Assembly: GCA_945901045.1 (NCBI GenBank)
Contig: CAMDKK010000005.1
Location: forward strand, 45,978-109,977
Length of the DNA: 64,000 bases
Source: Limnohabitans sp. Rim8
Lineage (GTDB): Bacteria; Pseudomonadota; Gammaproteobacteria; Burkholderiales; Burkholderiaceae_C
Reading direction: 5' to 3'
Shown in pieces: positions 26,468 to 35,487 of the stretch. Each line of letters opens with the position of its first letter. The first letter of the stretch is position 1. Both the position numbers and the translations under genes were made by a program. The notes beneath the pieces are model-generated. The model was not told where the DNA came from. It was given only the letters and a program-made list of their open reading frames with translations, and did not search any database.

Positions 26468-28045
26468 TCAGTGAGGTTCAGCATCCGTTTCTGAAACAGG
26501 CTGCAATGCGGGGTAAGGTCCGTCGCTTAAAAGATAACGCTTCAATACAGCTTGCGCCACCTGGCGGCGGCTGACCTTGCCTTGTGCATTGCGCGGCAAA
26601 CTGGGCAAGGCCACATACAAACGGGGTTGCTTGTATTTGGACAAGCCGGCCACGCGATCGCGTGCCTCGGCTTCCCATCCCGCCTGAACATCCTGCGCCA
26701 CAGTGATGATCACTTCACCCCAGTAATCCGATGGCAATGATGTAACGCACAGTGCGCTACACAAGACCCCACCGCTTTGCGCTTCCTCGATTTCATCCGG
26801 ATTGATCCGGTACCCGCCGGTCTTGATCACATCGGCCACACGGCCGGTCAGTACCAGGCGCCCGACTTCATCCATGAATCCCAAATCACCCGTGGCGTGC
26901 CATCCTTGTGCATCATGGCCCACGATACCCTCAGGGTAAATCAAACCGGCACATTGCTGTGGCGCCCGCAAATAAACTTCGCCTTGTGCCTGACTTTGTA
27001 GATCTTCATTCGCGTCCTCTTGCGCCTGCGAAGCAGCTTGAATGCGCAACTCCACGCCCGGAACGGGCCAGCCGACGCAGGCACCCGCAGGTCGGGTGGC
27101 TTGCGCAAAATACGCATCTGTTTGCGCTGGCGTCATCACCGTGATGGGGTTGATGCACTCGGACTTGCCATAGGTGATACGCACGACCGGACCAAACATA
27201 CCGCAACCGGCTTTGTACAAAGGTGCAGTCATCGCCTGCGTTCCGGTAAAGATGCAACGAATGCCCTCGAAACGACGACCGGCAAATGAATGTGTGATTT
27301 TCGCCAAGACAGTGGGCGGTGCAAAAATGGCTTGGAGTTCACCGCCTGCCAACAAGGGCTCTATTTGCGCTGTGTGAACACCATCGTGCAGCAACACATG
27401 ACCGCCTAAATCAGACCACGCAAAAGTCAGCAGCGAGGCCCCATGCACAAACGGTGTCATCAGCAACAACTTGGCTCCGGGGTCGGGCACAAAGGGCATG
27501 GTCGCTTTGAGCATTTGTTCTCCGATCCACCGCGCCGCATGGGTGTAGATCACGCCTTTGGGCTTACCAGTGGTGCCTGATGTGAAGAGGACTCGCCCTG
27601 TATCCGATGCACAAACAGCGGGCAAAGCCTCCGGCTGCGCAGCGGCATCGGTCGGCAAGAGGTCTTCTATCAGCAAAGGCTGCAAGCCCCAAGCACGCAC
27701 CTGATCCATGCGTTCAGCGCGCGTGATGACCCACTTGACTTGTGCCAAGCCACAGCACCACTGAAACTCTTGCGGGGAGAGTGACCAGGACAAAGGCGTT
27801 TCGGCCGCCCCCATCAAACGGATCCCATAAGCACAGAGCACTGCATCCAGTGAATTGGGCAGCCACACGCCCACCGATTGGCCCGATGAAATCCCCTGCT
27901 TCAAAAGACTGTGTGCCAATTGATGCGACTGGCGACTCAGTTGCGCAAAGCTCAGCGTCTGCCCCTGACCATCGGTCACGGCCACGGCATGGCCAAGTCG
28001 GGCCGCTAAAACCAAGAGTTGATCGGACCAAGCAATAGACGCCAT
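26468..28045 (-). CDS. AMP-forming acyl-CoA synthetase (ligase)
   Basis: The 525-residue protein has the adenylation P-loop VLFTSGTTGKPKGVIYTH near 166, RITYGKSECINP (A5 region), WHATGDLGFMDEVGRLVLTGR (A7), VIKTGGYRINPDEIE (A8) and the C-terminal catalytic Lys region PRNAQGKVSRRQ (A10). It activates a carboxylate with ATP and CoA. ATG 28045 is preferred to the in-frame TTG at 28060. It is the last strongly coding gene of the minus-strand CoA operon that begins at 33669. The 510 bp at 25958-26467 downstream hold no gene I can support. Confidence 0.92.
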   Translation of the reverse strand: MASIAWSDQLLVLAARLGHAVAVTDGQGQTLSFAQLSRQSHQLAHSLLKQGISSGQSVGVWLPNSLDAVLCAYGIRLMGAAETPLSWSLSPQEFQWCCGLAQVKWVITRAERMDQVRAWGLQPLLIEDLLPTDAAAQPEALPAVCASDTGRVLFTSGTTGKPKGVIYTHAARWIGEQMLKATMPFVPDPGAKLLLMTPFVHGASLLTFAWSDLGGHVLLHDGVHTAQIEPLLAGGELQAIFAPPTVLAKITHSFAGRRFEGIRCIFTGTQAMTAPLYKAGCGMFGPVVRITYGKSECINPITVMTPAQTDAYFAQATRPAGACVGWPVPGVELRIQAASQAQEDANEDLQSQAQGEVYLRAPQQCAGLIYPEGIVGHDAQGWHATGDLGFMDEVGRLVLTGRVADVIKTGGYRINPDEIEEAQSGGVLCSALCVTSLPSDYWGEVIITVAQDVQAGWEAEARDRVAGLSKYKQPRLYVALPSLPRNAQGKVSRRQVAQAVLKRYLLSDGPYPALQPVSETDAEPH

Positions 28046-28142
28046 CGGTTTCAATGCCAATTCATTCTCAATCTAGCTGACTTTTGCAAAGCCGCATTCA
28101 ATTGCGCATTCATTTCCGCATTCATTTTGGTGATGATAGGTT

Positions 28143-29486
28143 TCATTCAAAACGCACATGCGGTTGCGCCGTTAAGCTTGACAGCTTCGAAAACAAAGCG
28201 GCACCGTCCAAGTTCGCAGTATGGACGCAGTCAAGAAACTTGGCCTGCAAATCAGCGTCGCGCAAGGGCAGCATGGCGTTGCCTCGTGCAAAGCGAATGT
28301 CGCCAGAGTCCAGCATGGCGCCACTGTGCAATTGAATTTGCACACGGTCATGCATTGAAAACACGGGCTCGATCGCGCACTGTGTGTCCACGGTACTTAT
28401 TTTCACTTTGGCCATGGCATCCTTGACCGCATGCTCTTGCACAAAAACATCGCTCAACTCAGCCAAACCGACTTTGCCACGGACCAAGGAAGCGGCCACA
28501 GCAAACTCCAAGCTGAACTTGGCTTCCAATCCGGTTTGTGGTTGGTGGTTACGCAGCATGGAGGCCTGCGCTACACCGATGTGCGTATGCACTTGAGCGA
28601 CGTCCTGCAAACCAACGCCATGACTGGCGCACAAATCCAAAACACCATCAATCACCCGGTGCGTGGCATAGCAGGTGGGGTATTTTTTGATTGACAAGCC
28701 TGATTCAAGAATCCGAAAACGGCGGCCCAAATCGCCCACGGCCGATGTGCGGTCCACCGCGCCATGCGGGGATAAGGCGGACAAAAAACCTGCGGCATGC
28801 TCAAGTGCGTCAGGCGCAGCCGTGAGTCCTTTTTGTACCCAACGCACGGCCTCAATGGCACACGACGCGGCACGGCCCGCATGCAAGGGCTTGGTCATGG
28901 TGCCGAAATTGGCCACCAGACCACTGGCCATGCTGGCGGCCAAAGCGATCACATGCTGGCATTGCGCTGCACTCAGTCCATACAAATGCGCCACAGCTGC
29001 ACTGGTGCCAACAGTCCCCAACACAGCAGTCGGGTGCCAGCCTTTGAGGTGGTAAGCGTCTTTTTCGCGGACAAACAATTCTGCCCACACTTCGTAGCCG
29101 ACGAGGTAGGCCCTGAGAACCTGATCGCCAGTGGCATTGACGTGCTGACCTGCGGCCAGCACCGCTGGGACCAAAACTGTACTGGGGTGCCCGCCCAAAG
29201 CCACATCGTCAAAATCCAGCGCATGGCCAGCGGTGGCATTGATCAAAGCCGCATCACTGACACTGGCCATGGACTGTCCCATCAACAGATGGGCTTCTTG
29301 AACGGTGGATTGTTTATCAGACACAAAGGACTTTGCCATCTGAACCACAGGCTCATCGCGACCGGCGAGCATGGTACCGATGGTGTCAATGAAACCTGAT
29401 TGAACAATTTCCACCACCCGGTCAGGCAAGGGCGCGAAGTTCGGCGCACTGGCAAATCGGGCCAAATCAGCTGTTAAGCCTGTCAT
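28143..29486 (-). CDS. MmgE/PrpD family protein (2-methylcitrate dehydratase/isomerase-like)
   Basis: The 447-residue protein has the typical GFIDTIGTMLAGRDEPVV near 30, ATAGHALDFDDVALGGHPS near 84 and YPTCYATHRVIDGVLDL near 280. The family includes 2-methylcitrate dehydratase PrpD, cis-aconitate decarboxylase and iminodisuccinate epimerase, so it acts on tri- or dicarboxylic acids. No prpBC genes are near, so a methylcitrate role is unlikely. Embedded among CoA-ester genes, it may hydrate, dehydrate or isomerise the free acid. It starts 18 bp after the acyl-CoA dehydrogenase. Confidence 0.9.
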   Translation of the reverse strand: MTGLTADLARFASAPNFAPLPDRVVEIVQSGFIDTIGTMLAGRDEPVVQMAKSFVSDKQSTVQEAHLLMGQSMASVSDAALINATAGHALDFDDVALGGHPSTVLVPAVLAAGQHVNATGDQVLRAYLVGYEVWAELFVREKDAYHLKGWHPTAVLGTVGTSAAVAHLYGLSAAQCQHVIALAASMASGLVANFGTMTKPLHAGRAASCAIEAVRWVQKGLTAAPDALEHAAGFLSALSPHGAVDRTSAVGDLGRRFRILESGLSIKKYPTCYATHRVIDGVLDLCASHGVGLQDVAQVHTHIGVAQASMLRNHQPQTGLEAKFSLEFAVAASLVRGKVGLAELSDVFVQEHAVKDAMAKVKISTVDTQCAIEPVFSMHDRVQIQLHSGAMLDSGDIRFARGNAMLPLRDADLQAKFLDCVHTANLDGAALFSKLSSLTAQPHVRFE

Positions 29487-29504
29487 ATAAAGTCCTTTGA
29501 AGGT

Positions 29505-30695
29505 TCAGAAAGAACGGGGTAAACCCAACACATGTTCGGCCACATAAGACAGCACCAGGTTGGTGGAAATCGGTGCGATTTGCATCAAACGGGTTTCACG
29601 CCATTTGCGCTCCACATCGTATTCGCGGGCATAGCCAAAACCACCATGCGTCTGCAAACAGGCTTCGGCCGCATGCCATGACGCTTCAGAGGCCAGCAGC
29701 TTGGCCATATTGACTTCAGGCGCACAGGCTTGCCCGGCGGCAAACAAAGCGCTGGCTTTGCGCAAGAGCAAATCGGCGGCTTCGGTCTCTGCATGGGCAC
29801 GTGCAATCGGAAACGCAATCGCTTGGTTCTGGCCAATCGGGCGGTCAAACACCACCCTCTCTTTGGCGTAGTTGACCGCAGTTTTGACAAACCAGCGGGC
29901 ATCGCCAATTGATTCAGACGAAACCAAAATGCGCTCGGCGTTCATCCCATCCAGGATGTACTTGAAGCCTTTGCCTTCTTCGCCAATCAGGTTTTCTGCA
30001 GGCACCTTCATGCCATCAAAAAACACTTCGGTGGCGTGGTGGTTGATCATGGCCTTGATGGGCTTGATCTCTAATCCATGGCCCAAGGCTTCACGGATAT
30101 CTACCAGAAAAACCGACAAGCCTTCGGTTTTTTTGCTCACTTGGTCCAAGGGTGTGGTGCGCGCCAACAACAGCATCAAGTCCGAATGCAAGGCGCGAGA
30201 TGTCCACACTTTCTGACCATGCACGACATAGTGATCGCCATTTTTGACGGCCCGGGTTTTGAGTTTGGTGGTGTCTGTGCCGGAGGTAGGTTCTGTCACG
30301 CCAAAGGCCTGCAAGCGCAGCTCTCCGCTGGCAATGCGCGGCAGGTAGTGGGCCTTTTGAGCAAGAGAGCCATGCCGCAGCAAAGTGCCCATGATGTACA
30401 TCTGCGCATGACAAGCACCGGCATTGCAGCCCGATGCGTGGATTTCCTCCAGAATCACGGACGCTGCCCGCAATGGCAGTCCCGCTCCGCCGTATTCTTC
30501 AGGAATCAAGGCCGCCAGATAACCCGCTTCAGTGAGTGTCTGCACAAACTCGGTTGGGTAGGCGATACGCTCTTCCAGATCACGCCAATAGGCGCCGGGA
30601 TAAACTGCGCAAATTTTGCGAATGCTTTCGCGAATTTCCGGGTAGTCCTGCCCCAAGGCAATATGGACTTCGGCTGCGGGAGAAGGTTCGGACAT
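29505..30695 (-). CDS. Acyl-CoA dehydrogenase
   Basis: A full-length 396-residue enzyme: EEYGGAGLPLRAASVILEEI, AFGVTEPTSGTDTTKLKTRA, HYVVHGQKVWTSRALHSDLM, GEEGKGFKYILDGMNAERIL, QTHGGFGYAREYDVERKWRE and an IAPISTNLVLSYVAEHVLG end. In many relatives the final motif is PISTNLIL, as here, in short/branched-chain or glutaryl-type dehydrogenases. It would oxidise the acyl-CoA before hydration by the crotonase at 31700 and cleavage by the lyase at 30717. Gene spacings of 18-26 bp on either side indicate one operon. Confidence 0.93.
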   Translation of the reverse strand: MSEPSPAAEVHIALGQDYPEIRESIRKICAVYPGAYWRDLEERIAYPTEFVQTLTEAGYLAALIPEEYGGAGLPLRAASVILEEIHASGCNAGACHAQMYIMGTLLRHGSLAQKAHYLPRIASGELRLQAFGVTEPTSGTDTTKLKTRAVKNGDHYVVHGQKVWTSRALHSDLMLLLARTTPLDQVSKKTEGLSVFLVDIREALGHGLEIKPIKAMINHHATEVFFDGMKVPAENLIGEEGKGFKYILDGMNAERILVSSESIGDARWFVKTAVNYAKERVVFDRPIGQNQAIAFPIARAHAETEAADLLLRKASALFAAGQACAPEVNMAKLLASEASWHAAEACLQTHGGFGYAREYDVERKWRETRLMQIAPISTNLVLSYVAEHVLGLPRSF

Positions 30696-30716
30696 GGTTT
30701 CTACCTGTTGATTTGG

Positions 30717-31673
30717 TTACACCAACTCGGATACGAGTTGCCGGCGACCTGGCTTGTCAAAGTGTTTGGGGAAACCGGCGCGGGCCAAGGCGCCATGCAT
30801 TTCAATATCGGGCAACGAGGCGCGCACCATCTCGCGAATAGCCAGAAGTTGTGCCAGATCGACGCCGGTTTTCAAGCCCATGGATTCAAGCATGAAACAC
30901 AAATCGTCCATGACGATGTTGCCCGTGGCACCGGGTGCAAAAGGACAACCCCCCATGCCTGCCAACGAGGCATCAAATCGGCGCACGCCACAATCCAGTG
31001 CGGCCGTGACGTTGGCCAGTCCAATGCCGCGTGTGTCGTGAAAATGGGCGGCCACAGGAATGGAGCCCACCGCATCGATGACGGCTTTGAACACGGTGCG
31101 CACTTGTTGCGGATCGGCGTAACCGACGGTATCAGGCACCACGATTTCTTGCGCCCCAGCCTCTGCAAAAGCCACTGCGTACTTGACGACATCGGCAACC
31201 GGCACACGCCCCTCATAGGAGCACCCAAAGGCGGTAGCCAAGCCGCCGACAAGGACGGGGCGAGTCTGAGCGGGTTGCGAGCGCACCAGTTCAACAATAC
31301 GGACAAAATCCGCCAACGACTCTTCACGCTCTCGGCGCACATTTTTGAGGTTGTGCGTCTTGCTGACTGACATCACAAAGTTCAGTTTGTGGGCGCCCAA
31401 CTCGATCCCTCTTTCAGCACCACGGTAATTGGGAATCAAAGCAGACACCGTCAAGCCTTTGATCTTCAAAGCCTCTACGGTCACGGTTTCGGCGTCCACA
31501 AATTGGGGCACAACCCGGGCAGGTACATACGACGTGACTTCTATTTCAGACACCCCCGCAGCAGCCTCTGCCTGGATCCAAGCCAACTTGGTCTCGGTTG
31601 GCATGAAAACCGGGTGGATTTGAAGACCATCACGCAGCCCCACTTCGCGCACATAAACATCGACTTTTTGCAT
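30717..31673 (-). CDS. Hydroxymethylglutaryl-CoA lyase family protein
   Basis: The 318-residue TIM barrel starts VYVREVGLRDGLQIHP, with the Arg-Asp pair that binds substrate and metal. It contains EIEVTSYVP, VPDTVGYADPQQV, the metal ligands VAAHFHDTRGIGLAN (HxH) and the active-site loop AGMGGCPFAPGATGNI with the catalytic Cys. HMG-CoA lyases cleave 3-hydroxy-3-methylglutaryl-CoA; homologues in catabolic clusters act on related 3-hydroxy-3-alkyl dicarboxylyl-CoA esters. It fits as the carbon-carbon cleavage step after oxidation and hydration. Confidence 0.92.
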   Translation of the reverse strand: MQKVDVYVREVGLRDGLQIHPVFMPTETKLAWIQAEAAAGVSEIEVTSYVPARVVPQFVDAETVTVEALKIKGLTVSALIPNYRGAERGIELGAHKLNFVMSVSKTHNLKNVRREREESLADFVRIVELVRSQPAQTRPVLVGGLATAFGCSYEGRVPVADVVKYAVAFAEAGAQEIVVPDTVGYADPQQVRTVFKAVIDAVGSIPVAAHFHDTRGIGLANVTAALDCGVRRFDASLAGMGGCPFAPGATGNIVMDDLCFMLESMGLKTGVDLAQLLAIREMVRASLPDIEMHGALARAGFPKHFDKPGRRQLVSELV

Positions 31674-31699
31674 GAAATACTCCTTAATGAATGACGCGC

Positions 31700-32497
31700 T
31701 CAGCGCCCTTTGAACACAGCTTTGCGTTTTTCGTTGAAAGCCAGTACACCTTCGTACCGATCTTCAGTTTCGACCAAATGGTTGTAGGCTTCCACCTCAA
31801 AACGGAATGCGGTCCGCAATTCCATTTGGTGACCATAGCGCACTGATTTTTTGATTTGCCGCACTGACAGCGGTGCGTTGCTGGCAATAGTTTGGGCTGT
31901 TTTGATGGCCATTGGAACAACTTCCGAGGGTTCGGCAATGGCGTTGAAAATCCCCCAGTCCAAGGCCTTTTGGGCATTGATGGGCTGCCCCGTCATAAGC
32001 ATTTCTTTGGCTTTGCGCTCGCCAATGGCACGCGGCAAATTTTGTGTGCCACCGGCACCCGGCATGATGCCCAGCGTGACCTCGGTCAAGGCAAATCTTG
32101 CCGTGTTGGAGGCATAGGCAAAATCGCAAGACAACACGGTTTCGAATCCGCCTGCATACGCGTGCCCATTGACCGCAGCAATCACAGGAATCGGCAGGTC
32201 CGTCAGCGCCCAGTACATCCGCTCAAATAACTGGTGTTGCTTGATCCATTGGGCCTTGGTCATCCCGTTGCGCTCTTTCAGATCGCCACCTGCACAGAAA
32301 ATCTTATCGCCGGCCCCTTTCAAAACGATGCAGCGCACGTCCCCTGCATCTTCGGTCAAACGGGTCCACAAATCCAAAAAATCAGCCCCCATTTGGGTGT
32401 TCAAGGCATTGCCGACATGGGGACGATTGAGGGTCACCAACAACACATGGGCGTCCACCATGTCGCTCAGCAAGGTTTCGTACGCAGGCAAGTTCAT
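31700..32497 (-). CDS. Enoyl-CoA hydratase (crotonase family), catalytic Glu pair present
   Basis: The 265-residue protein has KGAGDKIFCAGGDLKE (oxyanion hole), NGHAYAGGFETVLSCDFAYA and FALTEVTLGIMPGAGGTQNL. Both catalytic glutamates are in place (GFE and LTE), unlike the crotonases at 12224 and 36687. Hydration of the enoyl-CoA formed by the dehydrogenase at 29505 is the likely role. Its start codon overlaps the stop of the upstream CoA-transferase by four bases (32494-32497). Confidence 0.93.
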   Translation of the reverse strand: MNLPAYETLLSDMVDAHVLLVTLNRPHVGNALNTQMGADFLDLWTRLTEDAGDVRCIVLKGAGDKIFCAGGDLKERNGMTKAQWIKQHQLFERMYWALTDLPIPVIAAVNGHAYAGGFETVLSCDFAYASNTARFALTEVTLGIMPGAGGTQNLPRAIGERKAKEMLMTGQPINAQKALDWGIFNAIAEPSEVVPMAIKTAQTIASNAPLSVRQIKKSVRYGHQMELRTAFRFEVEAYNHLVETEDRYEGVLAFNEKRKAVFKGR

Positions 32498-33669
32498 ACC
32501 TTGGTTTCTCCGGTTTTGAAAATCATGTGCTGGTGCTCGCCCAGCTTAGGGGGCGCGCTGCGGGACGCAGGCCTTTGCCCATCCAGTCGCAAAGGCAATC
32601 CAAAAAATCTCATGTCAGTGCCTGGTACATCCTGGATCAGTTTCAAGGCTTGTGTTTGAGGGTGGGCCACCATCTGCCCGATGTTCTGTACCGCCGAACA
32701 AGGAATGCCTGCGTCCTCGAAGCAAGTCACCCAGGTCTGCGTATCACGCGTCAACAAGATCGCATCAAGCAATCCGTACAAGGCCAACTGATGCTGTACG
32801 CGGGTCGGGTTGTCGACAAAACGTGGGTCGTCAAGCCACTCTGGATGATTGACCGCATGCGCCAATCGCTTGAACAGGCCATCACTGCCCGCCGCAACGA
32901 CAATTTCTCCATCGCAGGTGGCGTAGGCCTTGTAAGGGGCAATACCGGCTGCACCAGAGCCTTGTTTTTGAGGCAATTGTCCGCTGGCCAGGTACTGAGA
33001 CGCGATCAAGGAGACCCAAGAGGTGGCCGTTTCAAACAAGGACACATCCACCACACGACCGAGACCCGTTTTCTGGCGCTCGTACAAGGCCGTCAAAATA
33101 CCAATCATGGCCCACAGGCCTGTGCCCATGTCCACAATGGAGGCACCCACACGCACAGCGGGTCGGCCTTCTTCGCCCGTAGTGCTCATGATGCCGCCAA
33201 AGGCCTGCATCAAGGGGTCATAACCGGGCCGGTCTTTGAGCGGTCCCTCACTGCCAAAAGCACCCAGATTGCAGTAAATCAAACCCCGTTTTGCAGCGCA
33301 CAACGTGGGGCCGTCAATGCCGATTTTTTCGACCTGCCCGGGTCTGAGGTTTTGCAAGACCACATCGGCCTCGGCCTGGATGTAAGACTTGACAGCTTCA
33401 ACATGTGCCGGGTCGTGAAAGTCGCACACCACCGAAGCTTTGTTCCGGTTCAAGGCCTGAAACAAAGCAGAAGCGCCTTCCCAAAATGGGGGCCCCCATT
33501 TGCGTGCGTCGTCACCGTCTTTCTTTTCAATTTTGACGACTTTGGCGCCCAGCTCACTCAAAATATGGGCAGCAAATGGCGCTGCCACACTGTGCCCGAG
33601 TTCGACCACGACCAAGCCTGCGAAGGGTTGAACAGGCGTTGCAGGGTTCGTCGGAAGTTGCGTGGACAT
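32494..33669 (-). CDS. Family III CoA-transferase (CaiB/BaiF)
   Basis: The 391-residue protein has GLVVVELGHSVAAPFAAHIL near its start, NRNKASVVCDF, GYDPLMQAFGGIMSTTGEEG and the active-site region VVDVSLFETATSWVSL. It is the first gene of the minus-strand operon 33669 to about 24.9 kb. ATG 33669 is preferred over the in-frame TTG at 33684. Directly upstream is a clear promoter/operator shared in design with that at 35.4 kb. Having both this transferase and an ATP-dependent ligase suggests two CoA-activation steps or two substrates. Confidence 0.93.
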   Translation of the reverse strand: MSTQLPTNPATPVQPFAGLVVVELGHSVAAPFAAHILSELGAKVVKIEKKDGDDARKWGPPFWEGASALFQALNRNKASVVCDFHDPAHVEAVKSYIQAEADVVLQNLRPGQVEKIGIDGPTLCAAKRGLIYCNLGAFGSEGPLKDRPGYDPLMQAFGGIMSTTGEEGRPAVRVGASIVDMGTGLWAMIGILTALYERQKTGLGRVVDVSLFETATSWVSLIASQYLASGQLPQKQGSGAAGIAPYKAYATCDGEIVVAAGSDGLFKRLAHAVNHPEWLDDPRFVDNPTRVQHQLALYGLLDAILLTRDTQTWVTCFEDAGIPCSAVQNIGQMVAHPQTQALKLIQDVPGTDMRFFGLPLRLDGQRPASRSAPPKLGEHQHMIFKTGETKV

Positions 33670-33695
33670 GGCAGAGAAACTCAATTCAAAAGAAA

Positions 33696-33733
33696 TGTAC
33701 GGACATTATTATCGGACACGTCCACCCTGTCAA
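33696..33733 (-). promoter_or_regulatory. Promoter and GntR-type operator for the minus-strand CoA operon
   Basis: On the minus strand TTGACA (33733-33728) is separated by 17 bp from AATAAT (33710-33705). The operator TGTCCGTACA, read on that strand, begins at the last base of the -10 box and covers 33705-33696. A further GGACGTGTCC lies between the two boxes. The same operator design occurs at 35404-35440. The divergent GntR gene starts at 33756. Confidence 0.6.
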
Positions 33734-33755
33734 CCAAAGCCAGTAAACTGATGAC

Positions 33756-34523
33756 ATGTCGAAAATTTCAGACTCCAAACCCCGCTATTTGATTTTGCGT
33801 GAGCGCTTGGAAAACGACATTGCCAAAGGGATTTACCCCGTGGGCAGCCTCTTTCCCACTGAAGAGCAATTGGGTCAGACCTACCAGGTCAGCCGGCATA
33901 CCGTGCGCGAAGCCACCCGCACCCTGGCCGAACGGGGTCTGATTGCCAAGCGAGCAGGGTTCGGCACCGTGGTCTGCGCCAAGCAAGCGACTGCGCCTTA
34001 TGTCGCAGCCTTGGGCACTGTGCAAGAGTTGTTCAAATACACCGAGGCCACTCGGTTGGAAGTGTTAGAAAAACACAACGTGACGGCCGACATGGCTTTG
34101 GCCCAAACCCTGGACTGTGAACGAGATTCGCAATGGATTATGTTGAACTCGCAACGCCTCACAATGGACAAGGCCACTGCGATTTCATTCACGCAAATTT
34201 ACCTGCGACCTGAATTTGCGTCGATTGCGGATCAGTTGCATGGACGGCATAAAAGCATTTTCAAAATGCTTGAAGAGGATCACCAACAACCCATTGTGCA
34301 AGTCAAACAGGACATAGAAGCCACGCTGATGCCTTTGAAAGCCGCCAAGCTGTTGGATGTAGCCAAAAACAGCCCCGCCCTGCACATGCGCCGGTCTTAT
34401 CTGGATGCGAGGGGCCGGCTGCTGGCGGTGTCGTCCAATCTGTATGCCGCCAGCCGATTCAGGCTGACCACCTCGTGGGCCTTGCAAGCCACAAGCGGCA
34501 GCAAAAAATCAAGCCAGAATTGA
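33756..34523 (+). CDS. GntR family regulator, HutC/UTRA type
   Basis: The 255-residue protein has the winged helix GSLFPTEEQLGQTYQVSRHT followed by VREATRTLAERGLIAKRAGFGT, and a UTRA ligand domain (about 85-245) with SFTQIYLRPEF and LHMRRSYLDARGRLLAVSSN. It is divergent from the CoA operon at 33669. The operator TGT(A/C)CGGACA occurs in both this intergenic region and the one at 35.4 kb, so it probably represses three transcripts and perhaps itself. Its 3' end overlaps the convergent SDR gene by 15 bp. Confidence 0.92.
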   Translation: MSKISDSKPRYLILRERLENDIAKGIYPVGSLFPTEEQLGQTYQVSRHTVREATRTLAERGLIAKRAGFGTVVCAKQATAPYVAALGTVQELFKYTEATRLEVLEKHNVTADMALAQTLDCERDSQWIMLNSQRLTMDKATAISFTQIYLRPEFASIADQLHGRHKSIFKMLEEDHQQPIVQVKQDIEATLMPLKAAKLLDVAKNSPALHMRRSYLDARGRLLAVSSNLYAASRFRLTTSWALQATSGSKKSSQN

Positions 34524-35297
34524 TGCTTTGAGCATGTCGCGCTTGCCGACAATATTGACCACAGGTTCGCTGCCAAACTCTGGGTGGTGCAAATACGCCA
34601 GCACCTGACGCGCCGCCTCACTTGGAGACGTGAGCGCACCCGTTGCTTGCAATTGGATGTAGCGCTCTCTGTCGGGAAAAAGCACCGAGTTGCCATTGCG
34701 CAATTCACGTTGCATATCGGTATCGATCACGCCCGGCGCCAAGGACACTATGCGTGCGCCTGCAGAGCGCCTTGCCTCGTCCAAGGCCACGCAACGGCTC
34801 AACTGATCCATACCCGCTTTGGCCGCACCATACAAAGCCGCGCCCGCCATGGCACGCTGGCTCATGCCGGACGAAATATTCAAGACATTGACCCCACTCT
34901 GCCACGCGCTGGTCGCATGCAAAAATGAGGCCATCAACTGCAAAGGAGCAATGAGGTCCACGGTGATGGCTTGTGTGATGGTGTCAGGCGCAATGGTCGG
35001 CAAGGGCGCCATCGCACCCAGTGTGCCGGCATTGTTGATCAAGGTGACTGAAGCCACCTGCGCAGGCTCCATGGCCGTGAGCCAAGCGGCCAAACTCTGC
35101 GCCACAGGCGCGGGATCGGCCAGGTTGGCAGACCATTGCTCAAGTGCCACGCCCGCACGCTCAGCCTCATCGGCCAAAGGCTGCGAAGTTGTTCTGGAGA
35201 TGCAGAGCAAACGGTTCGAAGCTTTCAACAATTGACGGGCCATTTCCAGCCCCATACCTTTGGAAGCACCTGTAAGGATATAAATATGTTGAACCAT
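34509..35297 (-). CDS. SDR family oxidoreductase
   Basis: The 262-residue classical SDR has the cofactor motif TGASKGMGLE near 9, LINNAGTLGAM (NNAG) near 87 and the catalytic Ser plus YGAAK in SSGMSQRAMAGAALYGAAKA near 142-160. The end of the first strand-helix-strand unit reads LLCISRT, where the Arg suggests NADP(H). It may act on a hydroxyacyl or ketoacyl intermediate. It is transcribed away from the CoA-transferase at 35488, and the operator between them could control both. Confidence 0.92.
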   Translation of the reverse strand: MVQHIYILTGASKGMGLEMARQLLKASNRLLCISRTTSQPLADEAERAGVALEQWSANLADPAPVAQSLAAWLTAMEPAQVASVTLINNAGTLGAMAPLPTIAPDTITQAITVDLIAPLQLMASFLHATSAWQSGVNVLNISSGMSQRAMAGAALYGAAKAGMDQLSRCVALDEARRSAGARIVSLAPGVIDTDMQRELRNGNSVLFPDRERYIQLQATGALTSPSEAARQVLAYLHHPEFGSEPVVNIVGKRDMLKASILA

Positions 35298-35403
35298 GGC
35301 GTGTGTATCTCCTGGCTAATTTAGCCCTTGTGCAAAACAAAGTGCAAACCAATGCGCAAGCCTTTTGCTTGTGCAGACTTACCCTGATGTGAGCCAAAGT
35401 CGA

Positions 35404-35440
35404 TTGACTTTCAAGCCAATCCCATTATATTGTCCGGACA
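35404..35440 (+). promoter_or_regulatory. Promoter and GntR-type operator for the plus-strand CoA operon
   Basis: TTGACT (35404-35409), 18 bp, then TATTGT (35428-35433), with the perfect palindrome tgtccggaca at 35431-35440 starting inside the -10 box. It matches tgtacggaca at 33696-33705 in nine of ten bases, with almost the same position relative to the -10 box. Regulation by the GntR protein at 33756 is inferred. Confidence 0.6.
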
Positions 35441-35487
35441 TATTGTGCGCCCATCTGATGGGCATATTTTCCCAAGGACGATACACC

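Noticed and set aside
26142-26574. Overlapping plus-strand frames of about 110 codons upstream of the ligase 3' end
   Set aside because: No ribosome site, and one frame runs antisense into the ligase gene; no family resemblance.
30078-31370. 430-codon plus-strand open frame
   Set aside because: It is antisense to the acyl-CoA dehydrogenase and HMG-CoA-lyase-like genes, both of which have clear family motifs; the long frame follows from codon bias.
32527-33792. 421-codon plus-strand open frame
   Set aside because: It is antisense to the CoA-transferase and runs through the promoter and into the GntR gene in another frame; its composition is not protein-like.
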